This document shows, piece by piece, positions 55,911-64,000 of a DNA stretch of 64,000 nucleotides (the first letter of the stretch is position 1; each line of letters opens with the position of its first letter). This DNA is from Janthinobacterium tructae (GTDB taxonomy: Bacteria; Pseudomonadota; Gammaproteobacteria; Burkholderiales; Burkholderiaceae_D): assembly GCF_006517255.1 (NCBI RefSeq), contig NZ_CP041185.1:2232001-2296000 (forward strand). The letters run 5' to 3'. A program made the translations under genes and the position numbers. The notes below the pieces were generated by a model. The model made no database searches. It saw only the letters and a list, made by a program, of their open reading frames with translations, and had not been told where the DNA came from.

Positions 55911-56267
55911 ATGCATGCTCCCATCCCCATCCTGCGCAGCTTTTCCGAAGCCAAGACGCGCGAGTTCTACCTCGATTTTCTCGGTTTTACCCTGGACTGG
56001 GAACACCGCTTCGAGCCCACGGCGCCGCTGTACCTGCAGGTGACGCGGGGCGAGCTGGTGCTGCACCTGAGCGAGCACTACGGCGACGCCACGCCAGGTG
56101 CGGCGCTGCTGATCCCCGTCGACGACGTCGCCGCCCTGCACGCGGAGCTGCAGGCCAAGGATTACCCGTATGCGCGGCCCGGCATCCGCGACGAGGACTG
56201 GGGCCGCATCCTGGAAGTGGCGGACCCGTTCGGCAACCGGCTGCGCTTCTGGCAGCGCAGCGCATAA
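55911..56267 (+). CDS. Glyoxalase/bleomycin-resistance (VOC) fold protein
   Basis: 118 aa: ILRSFSEAKTREFYLDFLGFTLDWEHRF, GELVLHLSEHYGDATPG, and VADPFGNRLRFWQ at the end. These are the paired beta-alpha-beta modules of the VOC fold. Conserved His and Glu residues may bind a metal. Could be a dioxygenase, a glyoxalase or an antibiotic-binding protein. Convergent with tarD, three bases apart. Confidence 0.85.
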   Translation: MHAPIPILRSFSEAKTREFYLDFLGFTLDWEHRFEPTAPLYLQVTRGELVLHLSEHYGDATPGAALLIPVDDVAALHAELQAKDYPYARPGIRDEDWGRILEVADPFGNRLRFWQRSA

Positions 56268-56270
56268 CGC

Positions 56271-57440
56271 TTACTGATCGCTCAGCGCGCGCATTTCCGC
56301 ATACAGATTCGCCTTGCCCTCGAAGCCGATGCCGACCAGATCGGGCATGGTGATGTGGCCGTTTTCCACGCGCACGCCATCGGGGAAGCCGCCGAACGGC
56401 TGGAATAAGTCCGGATACGATTCATTGCCGCCCAGGCCCAGGCCCGCCGCGATATTCAGGGACATCTGGTGGCCGCCGTGCGGGATGCAGCGGCTGCGCG
56501 ACCAGCCGTGCTGGTGCAGCATGTCCAGCGTGCGCAGGTATTCCACCAGGCCGTAGCTGAGGGCGCAGTCGAACTGCAGCCAGTCGCGGTCGGCGCGCAT
56601 GCCGCCGTAGCGGATCAGATTGCGCGCATCCTGCATGGAAAACAGGTTCTCGCCCGTCGCCATCGGCTTGTCGTAGTAGCTGCGCAGGGTGGCTTGCAAC
56701 TCGAAATCGAGCGGATCGCCCGCCTCCTCGTACCAGAACAGGTCATATTCACGCAGCGCCTTGGCGTAGGCGATCGAGGTGTCGAGGTCGAAGCGGCCGT
56801 TGGCATCCACGCACAGCTTCTGCCCGTCCTGCAGCACTTCCATGATGGCGTCGATGCGGCGCAAGTCTTCGTCCAGCGAGGCGCCGCCGATCTTCTTCTT
56901 GACCACCGTATAGCCGCGGTCGATATAGCTGCGCATCTCATCCTGCAGCGCAGACAGGCTCTGGCCCGGATAGTAATAGCCGCCCGCCGCATACACGAAG
57001 ACTTTTTTTTCCGGCGCACCCGCGCCATGGCGTTCGGCCAGCAACTGGAACAGCGGCTTGTTCTCGATCTTCGCCACGGCGTCCCAGATGGCCATGTCGA
57101 TGGTGCCGATGGCCACCGAGCGCTCGCCGTGGCCGCCCGGCTTTTCATTGGTATACATGCAATCCCACACCTTGTGCGGGTCGAGGTTGCTGCCGTCCTC
57201 CGTCACGAGGCTGGCCGGATCGGCATCGAGGATGCGGGGAATGAAACGCTCGCGCATCAGCATGCCCTGGCCGTAGCGGCCATTCGAATTGAAACCATAG
57301 CCGACGACGGGCTTGCCGTCACGCATCACATCCGTGACGACAGCCACCAGGCTCAATGTCATCTTCGTGAAATCGATGTAGGCATTGCGGATGGGCGATG
57401 AGATGGGGATGGTCTTTTCGCGGATATCGACGATTTTCAT
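56271..57440 (-). CDS. tarD: D(-)-tartrate dehydratase, enolase superfamily
   Basis: 389 aa of the mandelate racemase group. The N-terminus ISSPIRNAYIDFTKM and GYGFNSNGRYGQG closely resemble, from memory, TarD of Bradyrhizobium. The catalytic Lys is in VVKKKIGG (181-183). Metal ligands are in VDANGRFD, YEEAGD and ATGENLF; the His is in IPHGGHQMSL. It converts D-tartrate to oxaloacetate. Divergent from a LysR gene that is a likely regulator. Confidence 0.88.
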   Translation of the reverse strand: MKIVDIREKTIPISSPIRNAYIDFTKMTLSLVAVVTDVMRDGKPVVGYGFNSNGRYGQGMLMRERFIPRILDADPASLVTEDGSNLDPHKVWDCMYTNEKPGGHGERSVAIGTIDMAIWDAVAKIENKPLFQLLAERHGAGAPEKKVFVYAAGGYYYPGQSLSALQDEMRSYIDRGYTVVKKKIGGASLDEDLRRIDAIMEVLQDGQKLCVDANGRFDLDTSIAYAKALREYDLFWYEEAGDPLDFELQATLRSYYDKPMATGENLFSMQDARNLIRYGGMRADRDWLQFDCALSYGLVEYLRTLDMLHQHGWSRSRCIPHGGHQMSLNIAAGLGLGGNESYPDLFQPFGGFPDGVRVENGHITMPDLVGIGFEGKANLYAEMRALSDQ

Positions 57441-57539
57441 GTGGCTCTCCTGTGGGTGAAAACAATGACGCCAGCTTACGCGCGATTTTGAGCCGTATAA
57501 TCAATAGCAATTTAAACCATTCTTCACTTTAAGTTAATA

Positions 57540-58460
57540 ATGAAAAGCGACGTCACCACGGAAATGGCCTTCTTTGTGCTGCTGGCCAAGCTGGGCAGCC
57601 TGTCGGCCACGGCGCGTGAGCTGGACATCACGCCACCCGCTGTCAGCAAGCGCCTGCAGTTGATGGAGCAGCGCCTGGGCGTGCGTTTGCTGAACCGCAG
57701 CACGCGGCGCATCAGCCTGACGGGCGACGGCGAAAGCTATCTGCAGCAGGCGCGGCAAATCCTCGACGATATCCGCGCCATGGAAGAATCCCTGGCCAGC
57801 GGCAGCGCGGCACCGCGCGGGCTGCTGCGCGTGAACGCCACCCTGGGCTTCGGGCGCACGGTGATCGCGCCCCTGCTGTCGCAATTCGCGCTGCGCCACC
57901 CGCAGCTGGAAGTGCAGCTGCAGCTGACGGACAGCCCCATCAACCTGGTCGAGCAGGCATATGACCTGGGCATCCGCTTCGGCGACTTGCCCGACACGCG
58001 CCTTTCCGCGCGCAAGATCATGTCGAACCGGCGTTTCCTGTGCGCTTCGCCCGCCTACCTGCAGGCGCATGGCACGCCGCAAACGCCCGACGACCTGGCG
58101 CGGCACCGCTGCATCGTGCACCGGCAGAACGACGACGCCTACGGCATCTGGCGTTTGAGTCGTGGCCGCGCCACGCACACGGTGAAGGTGCGCGGCACCG
58201 TGGCCAGCAACGATGGCGACGTGGTACTGGGCTGGGCGCTGGACGGGCACGGCATCCTGCTGCGCTCGGAATGGGATTTGACCCGCTACCTCGACAGTGG
58301 CCGCCTGCGCGTGGTGCTGGAAGACTACGCACTGGCGCCTGCCGACCTGTACGCCTACTACCCCAGCCGCCACCAGTTGCCCGCCAAAGTGCGCGCTTTT
58401 ATCAATTTTCTCGGCCAGCAGTTGCAGCCGGAAGCGGCCACGGCGGCGGAATCAGGTTAA
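57540..58460 (+). CDS. LysR-family transcriptional regulator, likely of tarD
   Basis: 306 aa with the winged helix FFVLLAKLGSLSATARELDITPPAVSKRLQLMEQRLG and a substrate domain. 99 bases separate it from the divergent tarD, the layout of a LysR regulator and its target. Confidence 0.93.
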   Translation: MKSDVTTEMAFFVLLAKLGSLSATARELDITPPAVSKRLQLMEQRLGVRLLNRSTRRISLTGDGESYLQQARQILDDIRAMEESLASGSAAPRGLLRVNATLGFGRTVIAPLLSQFALRHPQLEVQLQLTDSPINLVEQAYDLGIRFGDLPDTRLSARKIMSNRRFLCASPAYLQAHGTPQTPDDLARHRCIVHRQNDDAYGIWRLSRGRATHTVKVRGTVASNDGDVVLGWALDGHGILLRSEWDLTRYLDSGRLRVVLEDYALAPADLYAYYPSRHQLPAKVRAFINFLGQQLQPEAATAAESG

Positions 58461-58502
58461 ACTACAATATTGCGATATGGCAATATTATGAAGGAGTAAG
58501 TT

Positions 58503-59366
58503 TTGCTAGTCATACTCGGATTTCTCGTCGTGCTGTTTTCCGTCTTCGGCGGCTTCGCCATGCAGGGCGGCCACCTGGCGGCCCTGTTCCAGCCGCTGGA
58601 ACTGCTGATGATCGGCGGCGCCGCGCTGGGCACTTTCTTTGTCGGCAACGACGCCAAGGCCATCCGCGCCACGTTCGCCGCCCTGCCCACCCTGTTCCAC
58701 AGTTCGCAATACACGAAAGCGCGCTATATGGAGCTGATGGGGCTGATGTATGAAATCCTCAGCAAGATCCGCAAGGAAGGCCTGATGTCGGTCGAGGACG
58801 ATATCGACGACCCGTACCGCAGCGCCATCTTCGTGAAATATCCGTACACGCTCGGTGACGAGCACATCCTGGAATTCATCACCGATTATTTGCGCCTGAT
58901 GGTGTCGGGCAATATGGATGCTTACCAGATCGAAAACCTGATGGATAACGAGATCGAGACGCACCATGAAGATGCGGAAATGCCGATCCAGACGATTTCG
59001 CAGCTGGCCGACGCCATGCCCGCCTTCGGCATCGTGGCCGCCGTGATGGGCGTGGTGCATACCATGGCGTCCGTCGGCTTGCCGCCGGCCGAGCTGGGCG
59101 TGCTGATCGCGCAGGCGCTGGTGGGCACCTTCATCGGCATCCTGCTGGCCTATGGCTTCATCGCCCCGCTGGCCAGTCTGCTGCGCCGCAAGCACCATGA
59201 AACGGCGAAGATGTACCAGTGCGTGAAAGTGACCCTGCTGGCCAGCCTGAACGGCTATGCGCCGGCGCTGGCCGTGGAATTCGGCCGCAAGGTCATTTCC
59301 GCCACGGAACGCCCTTCGTTCAGCGAACTGGAAAACCACGTACGCCAGGTGCGCACGAAGAACTGA
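58503..59366 (+). CDS. motA: MotA-like flagellar stator protein
   Basis: 287 aa with four predicted helices: MLVILGFLVVLFSVFGGFAM, the segment FQPLELLMIGGAALGTFFVG, and two near 170-220 (AMPAFGIVAAVMGVVHTM and ALVGTFIGILLAYGFI). This is the proton-channel subunit of the flagellar motor. The start codon is TTG, preceded by AAGGAG at good spacing. No motB follows; the next gene is on the opposite strand. Confidence 0.9.
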   Translation: MLVILGFLVVLFSVFGGFAMQGGHLAALFQPLELLMIGGAALGTFFVGNDAKAIRATFAALPTLFHSSQYTKARYMELMGLMYEILSKIRKEGLMSVEDDIDDPYRSAIFVKYPYTLGDEHILEFITDYLRLMVSGNMDAYQIENLMDNEIETHHEDAEMPIQTISQLADAMPAFGIVAAVMGVVHTMASVGLPPAELGVLIAQALVGTFIGILLAYGFIAPLASLLRRKHHETAKMYQCVKVTLLASLNGYAPALAVEFGRKVISATERPSFSELENHVRQVRTKN

Positions 59367-59447
59367 TCCGGCCTGTTTCGCTTGCCCGGCGCGTCAGGCT
59401 TCCGGCGACGCCAGCGGATACGCCTGTGCGCTTCTGGCGGCTTGCTG

Positions 59448-60047
59448 TCATTGGCGCGATGACCTTGTAACCAGCAGCCCGCGTAGCAGCAATTCCAAGG
59501 CAGCAATTCCCTCGCTCAATCGCGCCGCGCCTTCGTCACCGTCTGCGATCCAGAACGCCGCTTCTGCCAGACTGCCATAAATCAGCGAAGCCAGTGCCCT
59601 CGGGCTGGCGTCCGCCACGATGCCTTGATGAATCAGCTCCTGAATAATGCCCTGCATCGACGCGACGCAATGGCGCTGCGAGTCCGGTGAGGCACCGCCG
59701 AGGACCGCCCTGGCATCGCGTAAAACGATGCGCTGAATTTCCGGCTCCAGGGCCATCTCCAGATAGGCACGGCAGCGGCTGCGAAAACCGTCCCACAGAT
59801 CGTCGGCGCGTTCGGAGATGGTTTGCAGGCGGTCATCCATTTCCGCGTCGATCTGTTCCACCACCGCGAGCAGCAAGCCCTTCTTGTCGCCAAAGTGGTG
59901 ATACAGCGCACCACGCGTCAGCCCTGCCTGCGCGGTGAGGTCATCCATTGATGTGTCGGCATAACCGCGCTCGCTGAACACTTTGCGAGCAGTGGCCAGC
60001 AGCGATGCACGGGTTTCTTCCATTTCGGCACGGGTGCGGCGAACCAT
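59448..60047 (-). CDS. TetR/AcrR-family repressor
   Basis: 199 aa. The N-terminal HTH (ARKVFSERGYADTSMDDLTAQAGLTRGALYHHFGDKKGLL) is classical, and a ligand domain follows. AAGGAGG at the right distance fixes the start at 60047. It should bind the palindromes at 60061-60129 and repress the divergent MFS gene and itself. GC at third positions is lower than in its neighbours. Confidence 0.93.
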   Translation of the reverse strand: MVRRTRAEMEETRASLLATARKVFSERGYADTSMDDLTAQAGLTRGALYHHFGDKKGLLLAVVEQIDAEMDDRLQTISERADDLWDGFRSRCRAYLEMALEPEIQRIVLRDARAVLGGASPDSQRHCVASMQGIIQELIHQGIVADASPRALASLIYGSLAEAAFWIADGDEGAARLSEGIAALELLLRGLLVTRSSRQ

Positions 60048-60060
60048 TGTTTCCTCCTTA

Positions 60061-60129
60061 CATACGTAGCGCATGATTATTTACATACAGTGCGTATGAA
60101 TATATACTTATTCATACGCACTGTATGTA
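60061..60129. promoter_or_regulatory. Palindromic operator of the TetR regulator
   Basis: Two 21-bp arms (60082-60102 and 60109-60129) form a perfect inverted repeat around TATACT. Each arm contains its own palindrome CATAC-N5-GTATG (60084-60098 and 60113-60127). A third, weaker site CATAC-GTAGC-GCATG is at 60061-60075. The motif is close to AcrR-type operators (TACATACA...TGTATGTA). It lies between the tetR and MFS genes. Confidence 0.85.
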
Positions 60130-60238
60130 TTATCACTGCGACGTGTCTCCATTGCAAGCTGGGTATGCCATTACATCACAGCGACCCGACGCCGCATGAT
60201 GCCGGCACAAGCCATTTATCGAATGAAGGATATGAAGC

Positions 60239-61462
60239 ATGAATACGTCTCCCTGCGCTGCAGCAGAAACCGCTGTCCGTCACCCATGGCTGGCGGTCAC
60301 CGCCGTAGGCATGGCCACCTTTTCAGTCGTGACGACGGAAATGCTGCCGGTCGGCCTGTTGACGCCGATTGCTGACACCCTGGACACCTCCACCGGAACC
60401 GCCGGCCTGATGATCTCGCTGCCAGCATTGCTGGCGGCCTTGTTCGCTCCGCTGCTGGTGATCGCAGCGGGAAGCCTGGACAGGCGCAAAATTCTCTGTG
60501 GTTTGCTGAGTCTATTGGTGATCGCGAACATTGCCTCGGCATTGGCACAAAACATGGCGTGGATGCTGGCTGCACGTGTTCTCGTCGGTTTTTGCATGGG
60601 CGGCATCTGGGCCATTGCCGGTGGTCTGGCTGCCCGCCTTGTTCCGGCTCCCTCCATCGGCATGGCAACGTCGATTATCTTCGGCGGAGTAGCGATCGCT
60701 TCCGTGCTGGGCGTGCCGCTAGGCGCACAAATCGGCGACGTTGCAGGATGGCGCTGGGCCTTTGGCGCCATGGCGCTGTTGAGCGGCCTGGTGCTGGCAC
60801 TGCATCTGGCCGTCATGCCAGCGCTGCCTGCTGCCAGTGCGGCGACCTTGCGCCAATTCGGCAAGCAGTTGCGCAACCGGCAATTGCAAGCGGGGCTGCT
60901 ACTGACCCTGTTGCTGGTGACGAGCCATTTCATGGCCTTCACCTTTGTGCGTCCGTTGTTGCTGTCAGTATCGGGGTTTGATGCGCAATGGCTGGGCGCA
61001 CTGCTGTTTTTCTATGGCTTCGCTGGCATCATTGGAAACTTCCTGGCCGGTGCCGTTGCGGTGCGGCGCACGGTGCCAACCATCATCGCTATCTCGATTG
61101 GCTTGCTGCTCACGCCGCTACTCTTCCTGGCAGTCGGCGACTCCAGCATCGGCGGCGGCGTGGTGTTGCTGGCCTGGGGACTAGCCTACGGTGGCGTATC
61201 GGTCGGCCTGATGACCTTGATGATGAAGGCGGCGCCCCGGGCCGTGGAGATAGTCGCCGCGCTGTATGTGGGCGTATTCAACGTTGCCATTGCGCTCGGG
61301 GCATGGGCCGGTGGACAGGCCGTCGACGGGCTAGGCCTCTGCGCCAACCTCTGGCTCGCCGCAGGATTCGCCGCTGCTGCCTTGCTGCTGTCGTTGAAGA
61401 TCGGCTTTGTTGAACACGCCATGAAGGCTGCCGACAAGCAGCTTGGCTCGGCAACGGATTGA
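60239..61462 (+). CDS. MFS exporter, 12-helix DHA1 type
   Basis: 407 aa: TEMLPVGLLTPIADTL and APLLVIAAGSLDRRKIL (motif A-like), ARVLVGFCMGGIWAIAGGLAARL (motif B-like) and the 12 helices of the DHA1 family. Similar in outline to sugar/drug efflux proteins of the AraJ/YdhP type. Probably controlled by the adjacent TetR protein. Base composition is lower in GC3 than around it, suggesting recent acquisition with tetR. Confidence 0.9.
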   Translation: MNTSPCAAAETAVRHPWLAVTAVGMATFSVVTTEMLPVGLLTPIADTLDTSTGTAGLMISLPALLAALFAPLLVIAAGSLDRRKILCGLLSLLVIANIASALAQNMAWMLAARVLVGFCMGGIWAIAGGLAARLVPAPSIGMATSIIFGGVAIASVLGVPLGAQIGDVAGWRWAFGAMALLSGLVLALHLAVMPALPAASAATLRQFGKQLRNRQLQAGLLLTLLLVTSHFMAFTFVRPLLLSVSGFDAQWLGALLFFYGFAGIIGNFLAGAVAVRRTVPTIIAISIGLLLTPLLFLAVGDSSIGGGVVLLAWGLAYGGVSVGLMTLMMKAAPRAVEIVAALYVGVFNVAIALGAWAGGQAVDGLGLCANLWLAAGFAAAALLLSLKIGFVEHAMKAADKQLGSATD

Positions 61463-61477
61463 GGCAATACAGTCTGT

Positions 61478-61636
61478 CATGAAAGCTTCTGGCTGCTTGC
61501 AGTCGTTGACCGATTGAATCCGCAGCAGAAAGCAGATCAGGCCTTCTTCAATTTCAACGGAGTTCAATAGATCCTGGCCAAAACCGTCGCCGGCGCGGGC
61601 GGTTCGGCCGCGCCGGAAGCAATCGCCGGGTTCTAG
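61478..61636 (+). pseudogene. Gene remnant after the MFS gene
   Basis: An open-frame stretch with one in-frame TAG (61568-61570): residues HESFWLLAVVDRLNPQQ...FFNFNGVQ, stop, ILAKTVAGAGGSAAPEAIAGF, stop at 61634-61636. The third-position GC and the sequence look like the C-terminal end of a real protein, with no start of its own. It may be what is left of a gene displaced by the tetR/MFS insert. Family not recognised. Confidence 0.35.
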
Positions 61637-61678
61637 GCGAAATCGCTTAAAATGAGGGTTCAATTGTGCCGAGTGATT

Positions 61679-62245
61679 ATGTCCAAAGATCCCAAAGACC
61701 GACCCTACCTGACCCCCACCGAAGTGGCCAACTGGATGATGGTGTCGCCCATCACCGTGCGCGGCTGGGCGCAACGCAATCTGTTGCAGGCCGAGGTGAC
61801 GCCGGGCGGCCACCGCCGGTTCCGCCGCGAAGAAGTCGAGCGCTTCGCGCGCCAGTGGAATCCGGCTGGCAACAAGGGGCCGCTGCGCGTACTGATCGTC
61901 GACGACGACATGGGCGTGGTGGGTTTCCTGCGCGAACTGATCGGCGGTGGTGACTACGACGTCGTGGTCGAGACGGCGCACAACGGTTTCGACGCCGGCT
62001 GCCTGGCGCAGAGTTTCATCCCAGACGTGATGTTGCTGGACCTGATGATGCCGGGCCTGAGCGGCACCGAGGTGTGCCGCCAGATCAAGCAAAGCGCGGG
62101 GCTGGACAGTGTGCGCGTGATCGCCATGAGCGGTTACTTGACGGCCGAGAACGAAGGCGAGCTGTTGGCGGCCGGGGCCGAGCACTGCATCGCCAAACCC
62201 ATAGACGGGGTGGCCTTGCTCAAGGCAATGGGCCTGGAGGTCTGA
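61679..62245 (+). CDS. HTH-receiver protein (excisionase-like DNA-binding domain plus response-regulator domain)
   Basis: 188 aa. N-terminal HTH (YLTPTEVANWMMVSPITVRGWAQRNLLQAEVTPGGHRRF) of the MerR/excisionase kind, then a receiver domain with DDDMG and phospho-Asp in VMLLDLMMPGLSG. The order output-then-receiver is the reverse of the usual. The following membrane kinase gene (74 bases later) is a likely partner. Start chosen at MSKDPKD. Confidence 0.9.
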   Translation: MSKDPKDRPYLTPTEVANWMMVSPITVRGWAQRNLLQAEVTPGGHRRFRREEVERFARQWNPAGNKGPLRVLIVDDDMGVVGFLRELIGGGDYDVVVETAHNGFDAGCLAQSFIPDVMLLDLMMPGLSGTEVCRQIKQSAGLDSVRVIAMSGYLTAENEGELLAAGAEHCIAKPIDGVALLKAMGLEV

Positions 62246-62319
62246 CCGTCCAGCACCGCACGGCGCCCGCCGTGCTGTCGGCAGACCAGACGCAACGATG
62301 AATGGCGCGATAGGAGAAC

Positions 62320-64000
62320 ATGGTTAAGTACATCAGGCCGGCGCCGGCTCGGCACGATGGCCTCGCCGTGGCGCTGGCGCTGCTGGTGGCGCTGCTGATG
62401 CTGCTGCCCTGGGGCCAGGTTGACATTCCCTTCCGTCACTACCTGCCCCTGCATACGCTGCTTGAGTTCGCCTCCATCGTCGTCGCCTTTCTCGTCTTCG
62501 CCACGCTCTGGTACACCCCGTCCAACGCCGTTTCGGCTTCCTGGCTGCTGATCGCCGTCGCGCTATTTTCGGCCGGCTGGCTGGACCTGGCCCATGCGCT
62601 GTCGTTCCGCGGCATGCCGGACCTGATCACGCCGTCGACGGCGAAAAAATCCACGGCGTTCTGGCTGGCGGCCCGCCTCATCGTGGCGCTGACGCTGCTG
62701 GGCGTGAGTTTTTATCCGCATCTGCGGCGTCCCAGCCGGCTTGGCCGCTACGGCTTGCTGGCCGGCGCTGCCGCGCTCAACCTGCTGTTGCTGTGGGGCG
62801 TGTTCTGGCACGAGGCCAAGCTGCCCGGCGGAGGCGGCGCGATGGACTATTTCAGCCTGAAAAATATCCTGGAAGGCCTGGCGGCGGCGCTGCTGCTGCA
62901 CAGTGCCTGGCGCTACCGGCGGCTGGCGCGCGGCGCCGGCGCCGACAGCCTGCGGCCGTTGTTCCTCGCCGCGTTGGCAGGGGCGCTAAGCGGGTTGCTG
63001 CTGATCAATCATGAAATCATGGCCGACCTGCGCAATCTGTTCGGCCACCTGTACAAGCTGCTCAGCTACGGCTTGCTGTTCCAGGCCATGTTCGTCGCCA
63101 GCGTGCGCAAGCCCTACCACCAGTTGTCGCTGCAGGCCCATGCCCTGACCGAGACCAACGCCCAATTGCGCACACGCTCGCTGGCCTTGTCCTCGACAGC
63201 GATGCCGGTCTTCGTGACTGACCTGGCCGGCCGGGTGCAATGGCGCAACCGCGCCGCCTACGCACTGCTGCGCCAGGCCTTTCCAGGGCGCGCCGCGCGC
63301 CAGCAGTTCAAGTCGGCCTTGCTGGACAGTGATCCAGCCGCGCTGGCTGGCATGCGCGCTGCGCTCGCCAACGGCGTGCTCTGGCGCGGCCAAGTGCGGC
63401 TGGGCCAGGACGGCGGGCCGCGCCTGATCCTGGACTGTACGGCGACGCCGCTGCGCAACGACGGGGGCGCGGTGTACGGCTCGGTCATTACCGCCGAGGA
63501 CGTCACCGAGCGCATCGCGGCGCGGCAGCGCTACAAGCGCGTGCTCGACACTGCCTTGGACGGCTTCTGGATTATCGGCGCGGACGGCTGGCTGCTGGAG
63601 GTCAACCAGGGTTACGCCAAGATGTCGGGCTACACGGTGGCGCAGCTTCTGCGGATGAACGTGGACCAACTGGAAGCGGCCGCCTTCACCCGCGACATCC
63701 CGCTGCGCATGACGCATCTCGCCAGCCAGGGGCAGTTGCGCTTGCAGAGCCGTCACCGCCACGCCGACGGCCACGAGTTCGTCGTCGAGATGTCGGCCAC
63801 CCACGACCCCGCGACGGGCCACGTCTTCGTGTTCCTGCACGACCGCAGCGAGTACGAGGCGGCCGCCGCCGCCCGCTACGACCTGGAGCGGCAGCTGCTG
63901 CAGTCGCAGAAGATGCAGTCGCTCGGCCAGTTGACCGGCGGCATCGCGCATGATTTCAACAACGCGCTGACGGCCATTCTCGGCTACGCCAACCTGGCCC
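62320..64000 (+). CDS. MASE3-type membrane sensor histidine kinase, N-terminal part (cut by window end)
   Basis: 560 codons are present. The N-terminal about 260 residues hold about seven hydrophobic helices ([14 protein letters not shown]... to [15 protein letters not shown]), with [21 protein letters not shown] and [14 protein letters not shown] in the style of MASE3 sensor domains. Two PAS domains follow (about 275-400 and 405-520), then the H-box [28 protein letters not shown] with the phospho-His near the window end. The catalytic domain lies outside. TAGGAG precedes the ATG. Confidence 0.9.
   Translation, partial: MVKYIRPAPARHDGLAVALALLVALLMLLPWGQVDIPFRHYLPLHTLLEFASIVVAFLVFATLWYTPSNAVSASWLLIAVALFSAGWLDLAHALSFRGMPDLITPSTAKKSTAFWLAARLIVALTLLGVSFYPHLRRPSRLGRYGLLAGAAALNLLLLWGVFWHEAKLPGGGGAMDYFSLKNILEGLAAALLLHSAWRYRRLARGAGADSLRPLFLAALAGALSGLLLINHEIMADLRNLFGHLYKLLSYGLLFQAMFVASVRKPYHQLSLQAHALTETNAQLRTRSLALSSTAMPVFVTDLAGRVQWRNRAAYALLRQAFPGRAARQQFKSALLDSDPAALAGMRAALANGVLWRGQVRLGQDGGPRLILDCTATPLRNDGGAVYGSVITAEDVTERIAARQRYKRVLDTALDGFWIIGADGWLLEVNQGYAKMSGYTVAQLLRMNVDQLEAAAFTRDIPLRMTHLASQGQLRLQSRHRHADGHEFVVEMSATHDPATGHVFVFLHDRSEYEAAAAARYDLERQLLQSQKMQSLGQLTGGIAHDFNNALTAILGYANLA

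Noticed and set aside
62250..62275. Terminator between the HTH-receiver gene and the MASE3-type kinase
   Set aside because: A GC-rich stem (GCACGGC/GCCGTGC) is present, but there is no T-run, and the short gap favours co-transcription.

Overview
The window reads as chromosomal DNA of a GC-rich betaproteobacterium of the Oxalobacteraceae, most likely Janthinobacterium or a close relative such as Duganella or Massilia. The basis is the gene order era-rnc-lepB-lepA-(glutaredoxin)-mucD-(rseA)-rpoE-fabF-acpP-fabG-fabD-fabH-plsX-rpmF-yceD, strong G/C preference at third codon positions, a PEP-CTERM protein, several PAS/GGDEF/histidine-kinase proteins, and short palindromic intergenic repeats. The genus is inferred from gene order and protein character, not from a search. 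No rRNA, tRNA, CRISPR array, insertion sequence or prophage was recognised.

Region 1 (1-15000, almost all minus strand) is housekeeping: RNA processing and ribosome assembly (era, rnc), protein export and translation (lepB, lepA), envelope stress (mucD, a short rseA-like anti-sigma gene, rpoE with its own sigma-E-type promoter), and the fatty acid/phospholipid cluster from yceD-rpmF-plsX to fabF. Two oddities are here. The RseA-like protein has no membrane segment and no rseB follows it; a 160-bp inverted-repeat element lies between it and mucD. A 67-bp palindromic repeat separates fabH from fabD.

Region 2 (15000-31700) is mixed: maf, an RsmI-like methyltransferase, rlmJ, a thioredoxin-fold protein, a Tat-exported molybdenum hydroxylase large subunit, a large PAS-GGDEF-EAL protein, DUF1993, DUF1415 and DUF1289 proteins, mltD, fabI, an rhlE-type helicase with a long T-rich leader, a hotdog thioesterase and several very small ORFs.

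Region 3 (31700-45900) holds a PEP-CTERM protein, a ThiF-like/nitroreductase-like pair, a chemoreceptor, an M16 protease, ribB under an FMN riboswitch, an MFS exporter divergent from a LysR gene, and an MCE lipid-transport cluster (MlaE-like, MlaD-like, lipoprotein) with no ATPase gene.

Region 4 (45900-52100) is a signalling block. Five minus-strand genes (receiver-PAS, 110-aa protein, HDOD, PAS kinase, receiver with degenerate HD-GYP) are each joined by a 4-base ATGA overlap. A paralogous PAS kinase on the plus strand converges on them and shares the CTAG of its stop codon.

Region 5 (52100-64000) has a lipoprotein next to four 11-bp tandem repeats, a DEAD-box helicase, a DUF4105 protein, a frameshifted PQ-loop gene, a VOC protein, tarD divergent from a LysR gene, a motA-like gene without motB, a tetR/MFS pair with a striking palindromic operator and lower GC3, a gene remnant, an HTH-receiver protein and the start of a large membrane sensor kinase cut by the window edge.
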